64,000 nt of DNA from the NCBI RefSeq assembly GCF_000455125.1, contig NZ_AUWR01000035.1:35805-99804 (forward strand). Reading direction: 5' to 3'. This stretch comes from Mycobacterium sp. UM_WGJ (lineage in GTDB: Bacteria > Actinomycetota > Actinomycetes > Mycobacteriales > Mycobacteriaceae). The notes beneath the pieces were generated by a model. It saw only the letters and a list, made by a program, of their open reading frames with translations, had not been told where the DNA came from and did no database searches. Each line of letters starts with the position of its first letter. Position 1 is the first letter of the stretch. The translations under genes and the position numbers were made by a program. Below are positions 1-9,887 of this stretch, in pieces.

Positions 1-128
1 TCCCTCCGTCGGTCTCCTGGCCCATAACGATACGCATCGCGTAGTTGAGTTTTGTGCTTCCCGGCATCGGCCGGACCCAACGTGTCCAGCCATTACGGTT
101 CGACTTGACGCTCGGACGCTGGCACTAT
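1..128. other. left edge, upstream region of fadE34; no gene recognised
   Basis: In Mtb the regulator gene kstR is divergent from fadE34, so its start would be expected here on the minus strand. A minus-strand ATG at 67 opens a frame running off the left edge (MPGSTKLNYAMRI...). I do not recognise this as the KstR N-terminus, so I do not call it. The plus-strand frames contain stops or have no gene-like content. Confidence 0.3.
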
Positions 129-142
129 TAGAACACGTTCTA
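129..142. promoter_or_regulatory. KstR operator upstream of fadE34
   Basis: TAGAACACGTTCTA matches the KstR consensus TnnAACnnGTTnnA at every fixed position and is almost a perfect palindrome. It lies 64 bp upstream of the fadE34 start, the same place as the box in the kstR-fadE34 intergenic region of Mtb. KstR is the TetR-family repressor released by cholesterol-derived CoA thioesters. Confidence 0.85.
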
Positions 143-206
143 GTGGTTGGTGGGGGTGTTCGTGACCCGCCTCTCTCAAGCCCGTCTCGACCCGGAGGAG
201 CCCAGC

Positions 207-2327
207 GTGTCCGTGACCATCAACGACGAACAGCTCGCAGCCCGCGAGCTGGTCCGCGACTGGGCCGCCGCCGCGGGCACCGCCGAAGCGATTCGCGCGG
301 CGGAATTGGGTGAAACCGATTCCTGGCGAGCTGTTTTCGCGCGGCTGGCCGACCTGGGCCTGTTCGGTGTGGCGGTGCCCGAGGAGTCCGGCGGGGCCGG
401 TGGGCGCCTCGAAGACCTCTGCGCGATGGTCGATGAGGCCGCCAGGGCCCTGGTTCCCGGGCCGGTTGCGACCACCGCGCTGGCCACCCTGGTGGTCACC
501 GATCCGGCTTCGGTTGAAGCCCTGGCAGCCGGCGAGCGGACTGCCGGCGTGGTCACCGACCCGTCCGCGGCGGCGGTGAGCTTCGACGCCGCAGCAGGGC
601 AGGCCTCCGGCACCGCTGAGCGGGTGCTCGGCGCCACCGCCGACGGACTGCTGCTGTTGCCGGCCGGCCAGGACTGGATCCTGGTGGACGCCGGCGCGAA
701 CGGGGTGAATGTCGAGCCCCTGGCCGCCACCGACTTCTCCCGACCGCTGGCCAAGGTGACGTTGACGGCAGCGCCGGCAGTGGTCCTGGAGGCCGGTCAC
801 CGGGTGGAGAACCTGGTGGTCACGGTGCTGGCCGCCGAGGCCGCCGGGGTCGCCCGCTGGGCGCTGGACACCGCGGTCGAATACGCCAAGGTGCGTGAAC
901 AGTTCGGTAAGCCGATCGGCAGCTTCCAGGCCATCAAGCACCTGTGCGCGGAGATGCTGTGCCGGGCCGATCAGGCCGCGGTGGCGGCCAGCGACGTGGC
1001 CCGCGCCGCTGCCGATTCCGATGACCAGCAGTTCGCGATCGCGGCCGCAGTCGCCGCCGCGATCTGCATCGACGCCGCCAAGGCCAACGCCAAGGACTGC
1101 ATCCAGGTACTCGGCGGAATCGGCATCACCTGGGAGCACGACGCACACCTGTACCTGCGCCGGGCCTACGGCATCGGGCAGGCGCTGGGCGGACCCCAAC
1201 GGTGGCTGCGCCGCACCGCCGCACTGACCCGCGACGGCCTGCGGCGCCGGTTGGAGGTCGACCTCGGTGAGGCCACCGACGTCCGGCCCGAGATCGCCGC
1301 GGAGGTGGCGCGCATCGCAGCGCTGCCCGCCGACCAGCACCAAGTGGCGCTGGCCGAATCCGGGCTGCTGGCGCCGCACTGGCCGGTTCCCTACGGACGC
1401 GCGGCCGGCCCCGCCGAGCAGCTGGTGATCGACCAGGAACTGGCCGCCGCCGGCGTCGGGCGTCCGGACCTGGTGGTCGGCTGGTGGGCAGCCCCGACCA
1501 TTCTCGAGCACGGCACGCCCGAGCAGATCGAGCGCTTCATCCCGGCCACGCTGACCGGCGAGGTGTTCTGGTGTCAGCTGTTCTCCGAGCCCGGCGCCGG
1601 CTCGGACCTGGCGGCGCTACGCACCAAGGCGGTGAAGGTCGACGGCGGCTGGCGGCTGACCGGTCAGAAGGTGTGGACGTCGCGAGCCCACGACTCGCAG
1701 TGGGGCGTCTGCCTGGCCAGAACCGATGCCGAAGCTCCGAAACACAAGGGCATCACCTACTTCCTGGTCGACATGGCCGCTGAGGGCATCGACATCCGGC
1801 CGCTGCGGGAGATCACCGGTGAGGCCCTGTTCAACGAGGTCTTCCTCGATGACGTCTTCGTTCCCGACGAGCAGGTGGTCGGCGGCGTCAACGACGGCTG
1901 GCGCCTGGCCCGCACCACCTTGGCCAACGAGCGCGTCGCGATCGCCGGCGGCACCGCGCTGGGCAACCCGATGGAGGAGCTGCTGAAAACCCTGGCGGAT
2001 TCCGAACCCGACACCGCCACCGCCGAGCGTCTGGCCCGGCTGATCATCGCCGCGCAGGCGGGTTCGCTGCTGGATCAACGCATCGCCCAGCTCGCGGTGG
2101 GCGGCCAAGACCCGGGCTCGGAGTCCTCGGTGCGCAAGCTCATCGGGGTGCGCTACCGCCAGGAGCTGGCCGAGTTCCGGATGGATGTGGCCGAGGGGGG
2201 CGGCGCGGTGGCCGGCCGCGAAGTGCACGACTTCCTCAACACCCGGTGCCTGTCCATCGCCGGAGGCACCGAGCAGATCCTGTTGACACTGGCCGCTGAG
2301 CGGCTGCTGGGCCTGCCGCGCGGCTAG
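207..2327 (+). CDS. fadE34: FadE34-type fused acyl-CoA dehydrogenase (steroid side chain)
   Basis: FadE34 (ChsE3) introduces the alpha-beta double bond in steroid side-chain CoA thioesters during beta-oxidation, using FAD. At about 706 aa the protein is twice a normal acyl-CoA dehydrogenase and contains two such halves. The N-terminal half carries EYAKVREQFGKPIGSFQAIK and GGIGITWEHDAHLYLRRA. The C-terminal half carries the FAD-binding stretch QLFSEPGAGSDLAALRTKA and ends in SIAGGTEQILLTLAAERLLG. The start chosen is GTG 207, which has GGAGGAG at 194-200 seven bases upstream; the in-frame ATG at 147 lies in the leader. A KstR box precedes it. The closest alternative is a FadE6-like fused dehydrogenase, but the box and the neighbouring steroid genes favour FadE34. 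Confidence 0.85.
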   Translation: MSVTINDEQLAARELVRDWAAAAGTAEAIRAAELGETDSWRAVFARLADLGLFGVAVPEESGGAGGRLEDLCAMVDEAARALVPGPVATTALATLVVTDPASVEALAAGERTAGVVTDPSAAAVSFDAAAGQASGTAERVLGATADGLLLLPAGQDWILVDAGANGVNVEPLAATDFSRPLAKVTLTAAPAVVLEAGHRVENLVVTVLAAEAAGVARWALDTAVEYAKVREQFGKPIGSFQAIKHLCAEMLCRADQAAVAASDVARAAADSDDQQFAIAAAVAAAICIDAAKANAKDCIQVLGGIGITWEHDAHLYLRRAYGIGQALGGPQRWLRRTAALTRDGLRRRLEVDLGEATDVRPEIAAEVARIAALPADQHQVALAESGLLAPHWPVPYGRAAGPAEQLVIDQELAAAGVGRPDLVVGWWAAPTILEHGTPEQIERFIPATLTGEVFWCQLFSEPGAGSDLAALRTKAVKVDGGWRLTGQKVWTSRAHDSQWGVCLARTDAEAPKHKGITYFLVDMAAEGIDIRPLREITGEALFNEVFLDDVFVPDEQVVGGVNDGWRLARTTLANERVAIAGGTALGNPMEELLKTLADSEPDTATAERLARLIIAAQAGSLLDQRIAQLAVGGQDPGSESSVRKLIGVRYRQELAEFRMDVAEGGGAVAGREVHDFLNTRCLSIAGGTEQILLTLAAERLLGLPRG

Positions 2328-2407
2328 CTCGCCGCTGTCGCGCCGGTCGTCGCCGAGCGTAGCTTTCCGTCGCCGGGGGTACCCACTGTCGGAATCGCCG
2401 CCGACGA

Positions 2408-4480
2408 ATGGAGTGCTGTGTGCCGGGCCGAATCGAAGTCGATGGCGTTACGCCGGTTGTGTCCTGCGGCCGGCAACCCGCCAAGGCAGTGGTCGGGGAG
2501 ACCGTGCCGGTCCGCGCCGCGGTGTGGCGTGACGGACACGAAGTGGTCGCGGCGACCTTGGTCGTGCGCTACCTCGGCTGCGAGTCTCCACCGGGGTCGC
2601 AGACGCGTCTCGACGAGCAGGAAACGGCTGTTCCAGCGCCTCGAACAAAGCCGGCGCTGCTTCCAATGCGGGAGGGCGGCGAGCCGTACGTCTTCCACGG
2701 TGAATTCGTTCCCGACCAGACCGGGATGTGGGCTTTCCGGGTCGACGGGTGGACCGATTCGATCCGCACCTGGCGTGACGCGGTGGTCGCCAAGCTGGAC
2801 GCCGGCCAGGACGAGGCCGAACTATCCAACGATCTGTTGATCGGTGCCGACCTGCTGGAGCGTGCCGCCGCGGCGATGCCCCGCAGCCGGCGTGAACCCG
2901 TCGTGGCAGCGGCTGCGGCATTGCGCCATCCCGGCGACCCGATCGTTCGCTCGGCGCCGGCATTGTCCGACGAGATCTCCCAGCTGCTCACCTGCTACCC
3001 GCTGCGCGACCTGCTCACCCGCGGACAGCAGTATCGGGTCTGGGTGGATCGGCCACTGGCCCGCTTCAGCTCCTGGTACGAGATGTTTCCGCGCTCCACC
3101 GGCGGATGGGACTCAGCGGGCGCTCCGGTGCACGGCACGCTGGCCACCGCCGCGTCGGCGCTACCGCGGATCGCCGAGATGGGATTCGACGTGGTCTATC
3201 TCCCGCCGATCCACCCGATCGGAAAGGTGCACCGAAAGGGTCGCAACAACAGCGCGGTGGCCGAACCCGGCGATGTCGGGTCACCATGGGCGATCGGCAG
3301 CGACGAGGGCGGCCACGATGCGGTGCACCCCGACTTGGGAGCAGTCGATGATTTCGACCAATTCGTTGCCAGGGCACGCGAACTCGGTCTGGAGGTCGCC
3401 TTGGATCTGGCGTTGCAGTGCGCTCCTGATCACCCGTGGGTGCGCCAACACCGTCAGTGGTTCACCGAGTTGCCGGACGGGACGATCGCCTACGCGGAGA
3501 ATCCGCCGAAGAAATACCAGGATATCTACCCATTGAATTTCGACAATGATCCCGCCGGCCTGTATGCCGAGGTCCACCGCGTGGTGCAGTTCTGGATCTC
3601 ACACGGGGTCAAAGTATTCCGGGTCGACAACCCGCATACCAAGCCACCCGGGTTCTGGGCATGGTTGATCACGAAAGTGAAGGCCGCCGAACCCGATGTG
3701 CTGTTCCTCTCGGAGGCGTTCACCCCGCCGGCACGACAGTACGGCCTGGCCAAGCTCGGTTTCACCCAGTCCTACACCTACTTCACCTGGCGAACTTCCA
3801 AGGCCGAACTCGTCGAATTCGGCGAAGAGATAGCCGAATTCGCGGATTTTCGCCGCCCCAATCTGTTCGTCAACACACCGGACATCCTGCACGCCAGTCT
3901 GCAACATCACGGCCCCGGTATGTTCGCCATCCGCGCGGTGCTGGCCGCGACGATGGGCCCCTCCTGGGGCGTGTATTCCGGCTATGAATTGTTCGAGCAC
4001 GAGGCGCTGCACGAGGGAAGCGAAGAATACCTTCATTCGGAGAAATACGAGCTGCGTCCCCGCGATTACGCCGCCGCGCGCCGCGAGGGCAGATCGCTGG
4101 AGCCGTTCATCGCTGCGCTCAACGCCATTCGCCGGCGGCACCCTGCCCTGCAGCAACTGCGCACCCTGCATTTCCATCACGTCGACAACGACGCGCTGCT
4201 GGCCTACAGCAAATTCGACCCGGCCAGCGGTGACACGGTGCTGGTGGTGGTGACCTTGAACGCATTCGGTGCCGAGGAAGCGACGTTGTCGCTCGACCTG
4301 ACGACGCTGGGCATGGCGCCCTACGAGCGGTTCTGGGTGCGTGACGAAATCACCGGGGAGGAATACCAATGGGGGCAAGACAATTATGTGCGACTCGATC
4401 CGAGCCGAGCGGTCGCCCACATCATCAATATGCCGGTGATGAGTGCCCAGGCGCGAACCGACCTGCTGCATCGGAGGTGA
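2408..4480 (+). CDS. glgE: alpha-1,4-glucan:maltose-1-phosphate maltosyltransferase GlgE
   Basis: GlgE extends linear alpha-1,4-glucan by transferring maltosyl units from maltose-1-phosphate (GH13_3). The 690-aa protein is close to collinear with Mtb GlgE. It has an N-terminal beta domain beginning [10 protein letters not shown], then the catalytic barrel with [11 protein letters not shown] and [20 protein letters not shown]. The nucleophile region [11 protein letters not shown] places Asp at residue 407 and FLSEAF places the acid Glu at residue 436; that spacing of 29 matches characterised GlgE enzymes. ATG 2408 has no visible ribosome site. GTG 2420 has GGAG at 2410-2413 and is a good alternative start. 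Its stop overlaps the ribosome site of glgB, so the two are almost certainly co-translated. Confidence 0.96.
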   Translation: MECCVPGRIEVDGVTPVVSCGRQPAKAVVGETVPVRAAVWRDGHEVVAATLVVRYLGCESPPGSQTRLDEQETAVPAPRTKPALLPMREGGEPYVFHGEFVPDQTGMWAFRVDGWTDSIRTWRDAVVAKLDAGQDEAELSNDLLIGADLLERAAAAMPRSRREPVVAAAAALRHPGDPIVRSAPALSDEISQLLTCYPLRDLLTRGQQYRVWVDRPLARFSSWYEMFPRSTGGWDSAGAPVHGTLATAASALPRIAEMGFDVVYLPPIHPIGKVHRKGRNNSAVAEPGDVGSPWAIGSDEGGHDAVHPDLGAVDDFDQFVARARELGLEVALDLALQCAPDHPWVRQHRQWFTELPDGTIAYAENPPKKYQDIYPLNFDNDPAGLYAEVHRVVQFWISHGVKVFRVDNPHTKPPGFWAWLITKVKAAEPDVLFLSEAFTPPARQYGLAKLGFTQSYTYFTWRTSKAELVEFGEEIAEFADFRRPNLFVNTPDILHASLQHHGPGMFAIRAVLAATMGPSWGVYSGYELFEHEALHEGSEEYLHSEKYELRPRDYAAARREGRSLEPFIAALNAIRRRHPALQQLRTLHFHHVDNDALLAYSKFDPASGDTVLVVVTLNAFGAEEATLSLDLTTLGMAPYERFWVRDEITGEEYQWGQDNYVRLDPSRAVAHIINMPVMSAQARTDLLHRR

Positions 4481-4487
4481 AGACCCG

Positions 4488-6716
4488 ATGACCCGAATCA
4501 AAAACCAGCCCGGCGGGCTCGAGGTGAACCGCGAGGATCTCGATCGGCTGATGTCCGGCGTGCACTACGACCCGCACTCGATCCTGGGCGCCCACGACAA
4601 CGGCCAACACACCGTGATCCGGGCCTTGCGCCCGGGCGCGAGCGCGGTGGCGGTTGTGGTGGGCGGTGACCGGGTCCCGATGCAACACCTGGGCAACGGA
4701 TTGTTCGCCGTGGTGCTGCCGTTCGCCGACCTGATCGACTATCGGCTGCAGATCGACTATCCCGGCGTCGCCGAACCGCAGATCGTGGCCGACGGGTATC
4801 GCTTCCTGCCGACGCTGGGCGAGGTCGACCTGCACCTGTTCGGTGAGGGCCGACACGAACAGCTTTGGGAGGTTCTGGGCGCTCATCCGCGCACGTTCAC
4901 CACTGCGGACGGGCCGGTGACGGGCGTGTCGTTCGCGGTGTGGGCGCCCAACGCCAAGGGAATCGGGTTGATCAGTGACAGCACCGGCTGGGACGGCATC
5001 GGCGCACCCATGCGGGCACTGGGCTCATCCGGTGTGTGGGAACTGTTCTGGCCGGGGTTTCCGCTCGACGGGCTGTACAAGTTTCGTGTGCACGGCGCAG
5101 ACGATGTGGTCACCGAGCGGGCTGACCCAATGGCGTTCGCCGCCGAGACCCCGCCGCACACCGCGTCGCGTGTCGCCACCAATCGCTACACCTGGAGTGA
5201 CGGCGACTGGATGGATCGGCGGGCCACCGCAAACCCGGCGTTCGAGGCCATGAGCGTCTACGAAGTGCACCTCGGATCGTGGCGGCCTGGGTTGAGCTAC
5301 CGCCAGCTTGCCGCCGAGTTGACGGATTACGTTGTGGAGCAAGGGTTCACTCACGTCGAACTGCTGCCGGTCGCGGAGCATCCGTTCGGCGGATCGTGGG
5401 GATATCAGGTCACCTCGTACTACGCGCCGACCGCGCGTTTCGGCACGCCCGACGACTTCCGCTTCCTGGTGGACGCGCTGCATCGTGCCGGCATCGGAGT
5501 CATTGTGGACTGGGTGCCGGCGCACTTCCCGAAAGATGCCTGGGCGCTGGGCCGGTTCGACGGCACTCCGCTGTATGAGCACGCTGATCCGCGGCGCGGT
5601 GAGCAGCTCGACTGGGGAACCTATGTGTTCGATTTCGGTCGCCCTGAGGTGCGCAACTTTCTGGTGGCCAATGCGCTGTACTGGCTGTTGGAGTTTCACA
5701 TCGACGGACTACGAGTGGACGCCGTGGCGTCGATGCTCTACCTGGACTACTCGCGACCTCAGGGCGGCTGGACGCCCAACGTCTACGGCGGCCGAGAGAA
5801 CCTGGAGGCGGTGCAGTTCCTCCAGGAGATGAACGCCACGGCACACAAATCGGCGCCCGGGATCGTCACGATCGCCGAAGAATCGACCTCGTGGCCCGGA
5901 GTGTCGAGACCGACCAGCCTTGGTGGACTGGGCTTTTCGATGAAGTGGAACATGGGCTGGATGCACGACACCCTGTCCTATCTCGGTCACGACCCGGTGC
6001 ACCGCTCCTACCATCACCACGAGATGACCTTCTCGATGCTCTATGCCTACAGCGAGAATTTCGTGCTGCCGATCAGCCATGACGAAGTGGTGCACGGCAA
6101 GGGCACGCTGTGGAGCCGGATGCCCGGTGACGACCACGCCAAGGCGGCCGGGGTGCGCAGTCTGCTGGCCTACCAGTGGGCGCATCCGGGAAAGCAACTG
6201 CTGTTCATGGGCCAGGAGTTCGGCCAGCGTGCCGAGTGGTCCGAGGAACGCGGGCTGGACTGGTTCCAGCTCGACTCACCCGGCGAGCAGGACGGGTTCT
6301 CTGCGGGAATCCAGTGCTTGACCCGCGATCTCAACTCCGTCTATCGCAGCCGCCCCGCGCTGTGGAGCGAGGACACCAACCCGGCCGGCTATTCCTGGAT
6401 CGATGCCAACGACTCCGCCAACAATGTGCTGAGCTTCCTGCGTTATGCGACAGACGGATCGGTGCTGGCGGCGGTATTCAACTTCTCCGGTGTGGTGCAT
6501 ACCGACTACCACCTCGGACTGCCGTTCGCGGGCCGGTGGCGCGAGATACTCAACACCGACGCCGTCGACTACAACGGCGGCGGTGCAGGAAATTTCGGTG
6601 GTGTGGATGCCGTCGACGAACCTCGGCACGGGCGTCCTGCTTCCGCGGTACTGGTGCTGCCCCCGCTGTCGGCGTTGTGGCTGGAACCCGCCGCGCAAGC
6701 GATCACCGCTCGCTGA
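4488..6716 (+). CDS. glgB: 1,4-alpha-glucan branching enzyme GlgB
   Basis: GlgB cuts alpha-1,4-glucan and re-attaches the piece as an alpha-1,6 branch; it acts with GlgE to build glycogen and capsular glucan. The product is 742 aa. An N-terminal CBM48-like region ([20 protein letters not shown]) is followed by a second one ([15 protein letters not shown]) and a GH13 barrel. The nucleophile Asp411 is in [15 protein letters not shown] and the acid Glu464 in TIAEEST, the same numbering as Mtb GlgB as I know it. [14 protein letters not shown] is also typical. ATG 4488 is the start because GGAGG at 4473-4477 precedes it and abuts the glgE stop. The upstream in-frame ATG at 4443 lies inside glgE. 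Confidence 0.96.
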   Translation: MTRIKNQPGGLEVNREDLDRLMSGVHYDPHSILGAHDNGQHTVIRALRPGASAVAVVVGGDRVPMQHLGNGLFAVVLPFADLIDYRLQIDYPGVAEPQIVADGYRFLPTLGEVDLHLFGEGRHEQLWEVLGAHPRTFTTADGPVTGVSFAVWAPNAKGIGLISDSTGWDGIGAPMRALGSSGVWELFWPGFPLDGLYKFRVHGADDVVTERADPMAFAAETPPHTASRVATNRYTWSDGDWMDRRATANPAFEAMSVYEVHLGSWRPGLSYRQLAAELTDYVVEQGFTHVELLPVAEHPFGGSWGYQVTSYYAPTARFGTPDDFRFLVDALHRAGIGVIVDWVPAHFPKDAWALGRFDGTPLYEHADPRRGEQLDWGTYVFDFGRPEVRNFLVANALYWLLEFHIDGLRVDAVASMLYLDYSRPQGGWTPNVYGGRENLEAVQFLQEMNATAHKSAPGIVTIAEESTSWPGVSRPTSLGGLGFSMKWNMGWMHDTLSYLGHDPVHRSYHHHEMTFSMLYAYSENFVLPISHDEVVHGKGTLWSRMPGDDHAKAAGVRSLLAYQWAHPGKQLLFMGQEFGQRAEWSEERGLDWFQLDSPGEQDGFSAGIQCLTRDLNSVYRSRPALWSEDTNPAGYSWIDANDSANNVLSFLRYATDGSVLAAVFNFSGVVHTDYHLGLPFAGRWREILNTDAVDYNGGGAGNFGGVDAVDEPRHGRPASAVLVLPPLSALWLEPAAQAITAR

Positions 6717-8061
6717 GTCGACTCAGCGCTCGCAGCGGAATGGGTAGCCAGGCGGGCCGGTGGCGGGCCTCGTATCCGGCCTCATAGACCGCCTTGTCCA
6801 GTTCGTAGGCGGCCAATAGCGCTGCGCTATCCCGCGGGTCGGTGCCGGACTCCGCGCCATAGCCTTCGCAGAAGGCGCTGCGACAGCGGTCCAGCCACTC
6901 CCGGGCTCGGGTGGCCAGTTGCCGGGCCTGGCCGTCGCGCGACAGGTCGGCCAGTTTGCCGTACGCGGCGTACTCGTAGGACCGCAGTACGCCGGCGACA
7001 TCGCGCAGCGGAGAGTCCGGCCTCCGACGTTCCGGCAGCGGTGCGCCGGGCTCGCCTTCGAAGTCGATCAGCAGCCAGCCGTTCGGGGTGCGCAGCACCT
7101 GACCCAGATGTAGGTCGCCGTGGACTCGTTGCACCGTGATCGTCTCGCCGGCGAGTGCGGCGAAGCGCTCTTCGATAGCGGTTAGGTGGGGGCGTATTTC
7201 GGGCACGCTCTCCGCGGTCGCCGCCAACCGCGACAGCAGCGCCTCGGCCGGGAAGAGCGACTGCGAAGTCCCCAGCGTGTCGGCCAGTGTCCGGTGCACC
7301 GATGCGACAGCCTCACCGAGGCGGTACGACTCACCGGCGAAGTCGCCGCCCACTTCGTAGGCGTACAGATCGGCTTCGGCGAACAGGTCGCGCACGCTCG
7401 CGGTCGCCATCGCCCAGCCTTCGGCCGAGTTCAACGCGTATTCGCTGACCATTCCCAGCGCATAGGGCAACACGCCAGAGTCGCCCGGCAACTCGATCTG
7501 GTAGGAGCCGAACAGTCGTGGCACGTGGGGATTGGCGGCTCGGCCCAGCGCTGCGTTGAGCTCGATGTCCGGATTGATCCCATCTCTGATCCGCCGGAAC
7601 ACCTTGAGGACCACTTTTTCCTCGACGATGACGCTGGTGTTGCTCTGCTCGGCTTCCGATACGCGGGACTCGGCGCGAACCGGCAGCGTGACCCCCGGCT
7701 CCGGTGTGAACGTGACGTCACCCCGCCGGGCTGCCGAATCGATCAGTGACAACAAGACTCGGGTTGCCGCGGCGTCGTAGAGAGCGTCGGAGGCGGTGTG
7801 CCCGCCATGGGTTCCGATCGTCGCGACCTGGGCGTACTCCGGCGCCAGGTCCACGTCCCAGGCGACTATCACCTGGTAGCGATCGGCGGTGCCGTCGGTG
7901 TAGCCGACGTCGATCAGCACCAGCTGCAGGTCGCCGCCCAACTCCACCACCAGGAAGGGATCTGCCTGGGCCAATTGCTTATTCCGCCCCGCGTACCAGC
8001 GTCGGGTTGGTAGCCATTCCGCCCACGGCAGGCCCGCTGGTTCGCCGGTGCCACCGGTCAT
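6703..8061 (-). CDS. mak: maltokinase Mak (Pep2)
   Basis: Mak phosphorylates maltose with ATP to give maltose-1-phosphate, the GlgE donor. The 452-aa protein starts [10 protein letters not shown] and has the characteristic [13 protein letters not shown] near the N-terminus. The kinase-like core includes [13 protein letters not shown] (catalytic loop) and [20 protein letters not shown] (metal-binding Asp). The start is ATG 8061, which overlaps the treS stop as ATGA (8058-8061), with AGGAGG just upstream in the end of treS. The longer open frame upstream to 8259 is inside treS. In Mtb TreS and Mak form a complex; the overlap here fits stoichiometric co-translation. Confidence 0.94.
   Translation of the reverse strand: MTGGTGEPAGLPWAEWLPTRRWYAGRNKQLAQADPFLVVELGGDLQLVLIDVGYTDGTADRYQVIVAWDVDLAPEYAQVATIGTHGGHTASDALYDAAATRVLLSLIDSAARRGDVTFTPEPGVTLPVRAESRVSEAEQSNTSVIVEEKVVLKVFRRIRDGINPDIELNAALGRAANPHVPRLFGSYQIELPGDSGVLPYALGMVSEYALNSAEGWAMATASVRDLFAEADLYAYEVGGDFAGESYRLGEAVASVHRTLADTLGTSQSLFPAEALLSRLAATAESVPEIRPHLTAIEERFAALAGETITVQRVHGDLHLGQVLRTPNGWLLIDFEGEPGAPLPERRRPDSPLRDVAGVLRSYEYAAYGKLADLSRDGQARQLATRAREWLDRCRSAFCEGYGAESGTDPRDSAALLAAYELDKAVYEAGYEARHRPAWLPIPLRALSRLSER
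6711..6728. terminator. perfect palindrome at the glgB/mak convergent junction
   Basis: CGCTGAGTCGACTCAGCG is a perfect 18-base palindrome (7-bp stem, TCGA loop). The 3' ends of glgB and mak overlap by 14 bases here, and the palindrome contains the glgB stop codon and starts within mak's 3' end. No U-tract follows, as is common in mycobacteria. A bidirectional terminator is the likely role. Confidence 0.45.
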
Positions 8062-9857
8062 GACATGTCCTCCTTCGACTCGCGTGGCTCGCACAGCTGA
8101 AACCAGTAGAAGCCGTGGCCGGGAAGTGTGAGCAGGTATGGCAGTTTTCCGATTCGGGGAAACTCCACCGAACCGGTGAGTTCCACCGGTATGTGGCCGT
8201 CCCAGTGCTGCAGGTTCAGTTCGATCGGCTGGGGAAACCGGGACAGGTTGTTGACGCACAAGACCGTGTTCCCGTCGTCACCCGAGATCTCCCGCACGAA
8301 GGCCAGCACCGACGGATTGGAGCCGCCCAGTTCGCGGAATTCGCCGAGGGCGAAGGCGTCATACCGGCGTCGAATGGCCAGCATGGTGCGAGTCCAGTTG
8401 AGCAACGACGTGGAGGTGTCGCGTTGCGATTCGACGTTGACGGACTGATGACCGTAGACCGCGTCCTGAATGGGCGGCAGGTACAGGCGGCCGGGGTTGG
8501 CGGTGGAGAAGCCCGCGTTGCGGTCGGGTGTCCACTGCATCGGGGTGCGCACCGCGTCGCGGTCGCCCAGCCAGATGATGTCACCCATCCCGATCTCGTC
8601 ACCGTAGTAGAGGATCGGGGAGCCGGGCAGCGACAGCAACAGGGCGGTGAACAGTTCGATCTGGTTGCGGTCCTTGTCCAGCAGCGGGGCAAGCCGGCGC
8701 CGGATCCCCACATTCGCCTTCATCCGCGGGTCTTTGGCGTATTCGGCGTACATGTAGTCGCGCTCGTCGTCGGTGACCATCTCCAAGGTCAACTCGTCAT
8801 GGTTGCGCAAGAAGATTCCCCATTGCGCCATATGGGGTATCGGTGGCGTCTGCGCCAGGATCTCCGAGATCGGGAAGCGTGACTCTCGGCGTACCGCCAT
8901 GAAAATGCGTGGCATCAGCGGGAAGTGGAATGCCATGTGGCATTCATCACCGCCGGTGTCCGGGTTGCCGAAATACTCGACCACGTCCGTCGGCCACTGA
9001 TTGGCCTCGGCCAGCAGAACTCTGCCGGGAAACTCGTCGTCGACCACCTTGCGGCAGCGCTTCAGGAAGTCATGTGTCTCAGGCAGGTTTTCGCAGTTGG
9101 TTCCCTCCCTCTCGAACAGGTACGGCACCGCGTCCAACCGAAACCCATCGATGCCGAGGTTGAGCCAGAACCGCAGCACATCGATCATGGCTTCCTGCAC
9201 CGCCGGGTTGTCATAGTTCAGATCCGGCTGGTGGGAGAAGAATCGGTGCCAATAGAACTGCTTGCGCACCGCGTCGAACGTCCAGTTGGACTCCTCGGTG
9301 TCGACGAAGATGATCCGGGCATCGGCGTACCGTTCGCTGGTGTCACTCCACACGTAGTAGTCGCCATGGGGACCGTCGGGGTCTTGCCGCGACTGTTGAA
9401 ACCACGGGTGACTGTCGGAGGTGTGGTTCATCACCAGATCGGTGATCACCCGAATACCGCGCCGGTGGGCGGCGTCGAGCAGTTCGACGAAATCGTCGAC
9501 CGTGCCGAACTCCGGCAACACCTTGTAGAAATCCCGGATGTCATAGCCGCCGTCGCGCAACGGCGAGTCGTAGAACGGCGGCAACCACAGACAGTCGACG
9601 CCGAGCCACTGCAGGTAGTCCAGCTGCTCGGTCAGGCCCCGCAGGTCCCCGATCCCGTCCCCGTTGGAGTCGTAGAACGCCCGGACCAGTACCTCGTAGA
9701 ACACCGCTCGCTTGAACCAGACCGGGTCCGCCGGCAGGGCCGCGGCGTCGCCGAAATCGTCCGCGCTCGGGTGCTCGACGATGCCGTCCTCGACATGGCT
9801 GCCCGCCCCGGGGTCTGCTACGTCCTGACCAAGTTCGTCGTCCGCGTCGAAGGCCAT
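8058..9857 (-). CDS. treS: trehalose synthase TreS
   Basis: TreS interconverts trehalose and maltose and feeds maltose to Mak. The 599-aa protein matches Mtb TreS through most of its length. Visible motifs include [30 protein letters not shown], the nucleophile region [20 protein letters not shown] (Asp242), the acid in LLAEANQWP (Glu284) and [13 protein letters not shown] for the third catalytic Asp. The C-terminal domain ends in [16 protein letters not shown] 9857 gives the expected N-terminus with [16 protein letters not shown]. It lies 30 bp downstream of malQ on the same strand and is coupled to mak. Confidence 0.96.
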   Translation of the reverse strand: MAFDADDELGQDVADPGAGSHVEDGIVEHPSADDFGDAAALPADPVWFKRAVFYEVLVRAFYDSNGDGIGDLRGLTEQLDYLQWLGVDCLWLPPFYDSPLRDGGYDIRDFYKVLPEFGTVDDFVELLDAAHRRGIRVITDLVMNHTSDSHPWFQQSRQDPDGPHGDYYVWSDTSERYADARIIFVDTEESNWTFDAVRKQFYWHRFFSHQPDLNYDNPAVQEAMIDVLRFWLNLGIDGFRLDAVPYLFEREGTNCENLPETHDFLKRCRKVVDDEFPGRVLLAEANQWPTDVVEYFGNPDTGGDECHMAFHFPLMPRIFMAVRRESRFPISEILAQTPPIPHMAQWGIFLRNHDELTLEMVTDDERDYMYAEYAKDPRMKANVGIRRRLAPLLDKDRNQIELFTALLLSLPGSPILYYGDEIGMGDIIWLGDRDAVRTPMQWTPDRNAGFSTANPGRLYLPPIQDAVYGHQSVNVESQRDTSTSLLNWTRTMLAIRRRYDAFALGEFRELGGSNPSVLAFVREISGDDGNTVLCVNNLSRFPQPIELNLQHWDGHIPVELTGSVEFPRIGKLPYLLTLPGHGFYWFQLCEPRESKEDMS

Positions 9858-9887
9858 ATCTCGACATGTACCCCATTCCGGTCGTGA

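Noticed and set aside
1-67. Start of kstR on the minus strand
   Set aside because: Synteny predicts it nearby, but the short visible frame does not resemble the KstR N-terminus as I know it, and the window ends too soon to decide.
93-1511. 472-aa minus-strand frame over fadE34
   Set aside because: It is antisense to a clear fused acyl-CoA dehydrogenase and has low-complexity Gly/Arg/Gln composition.
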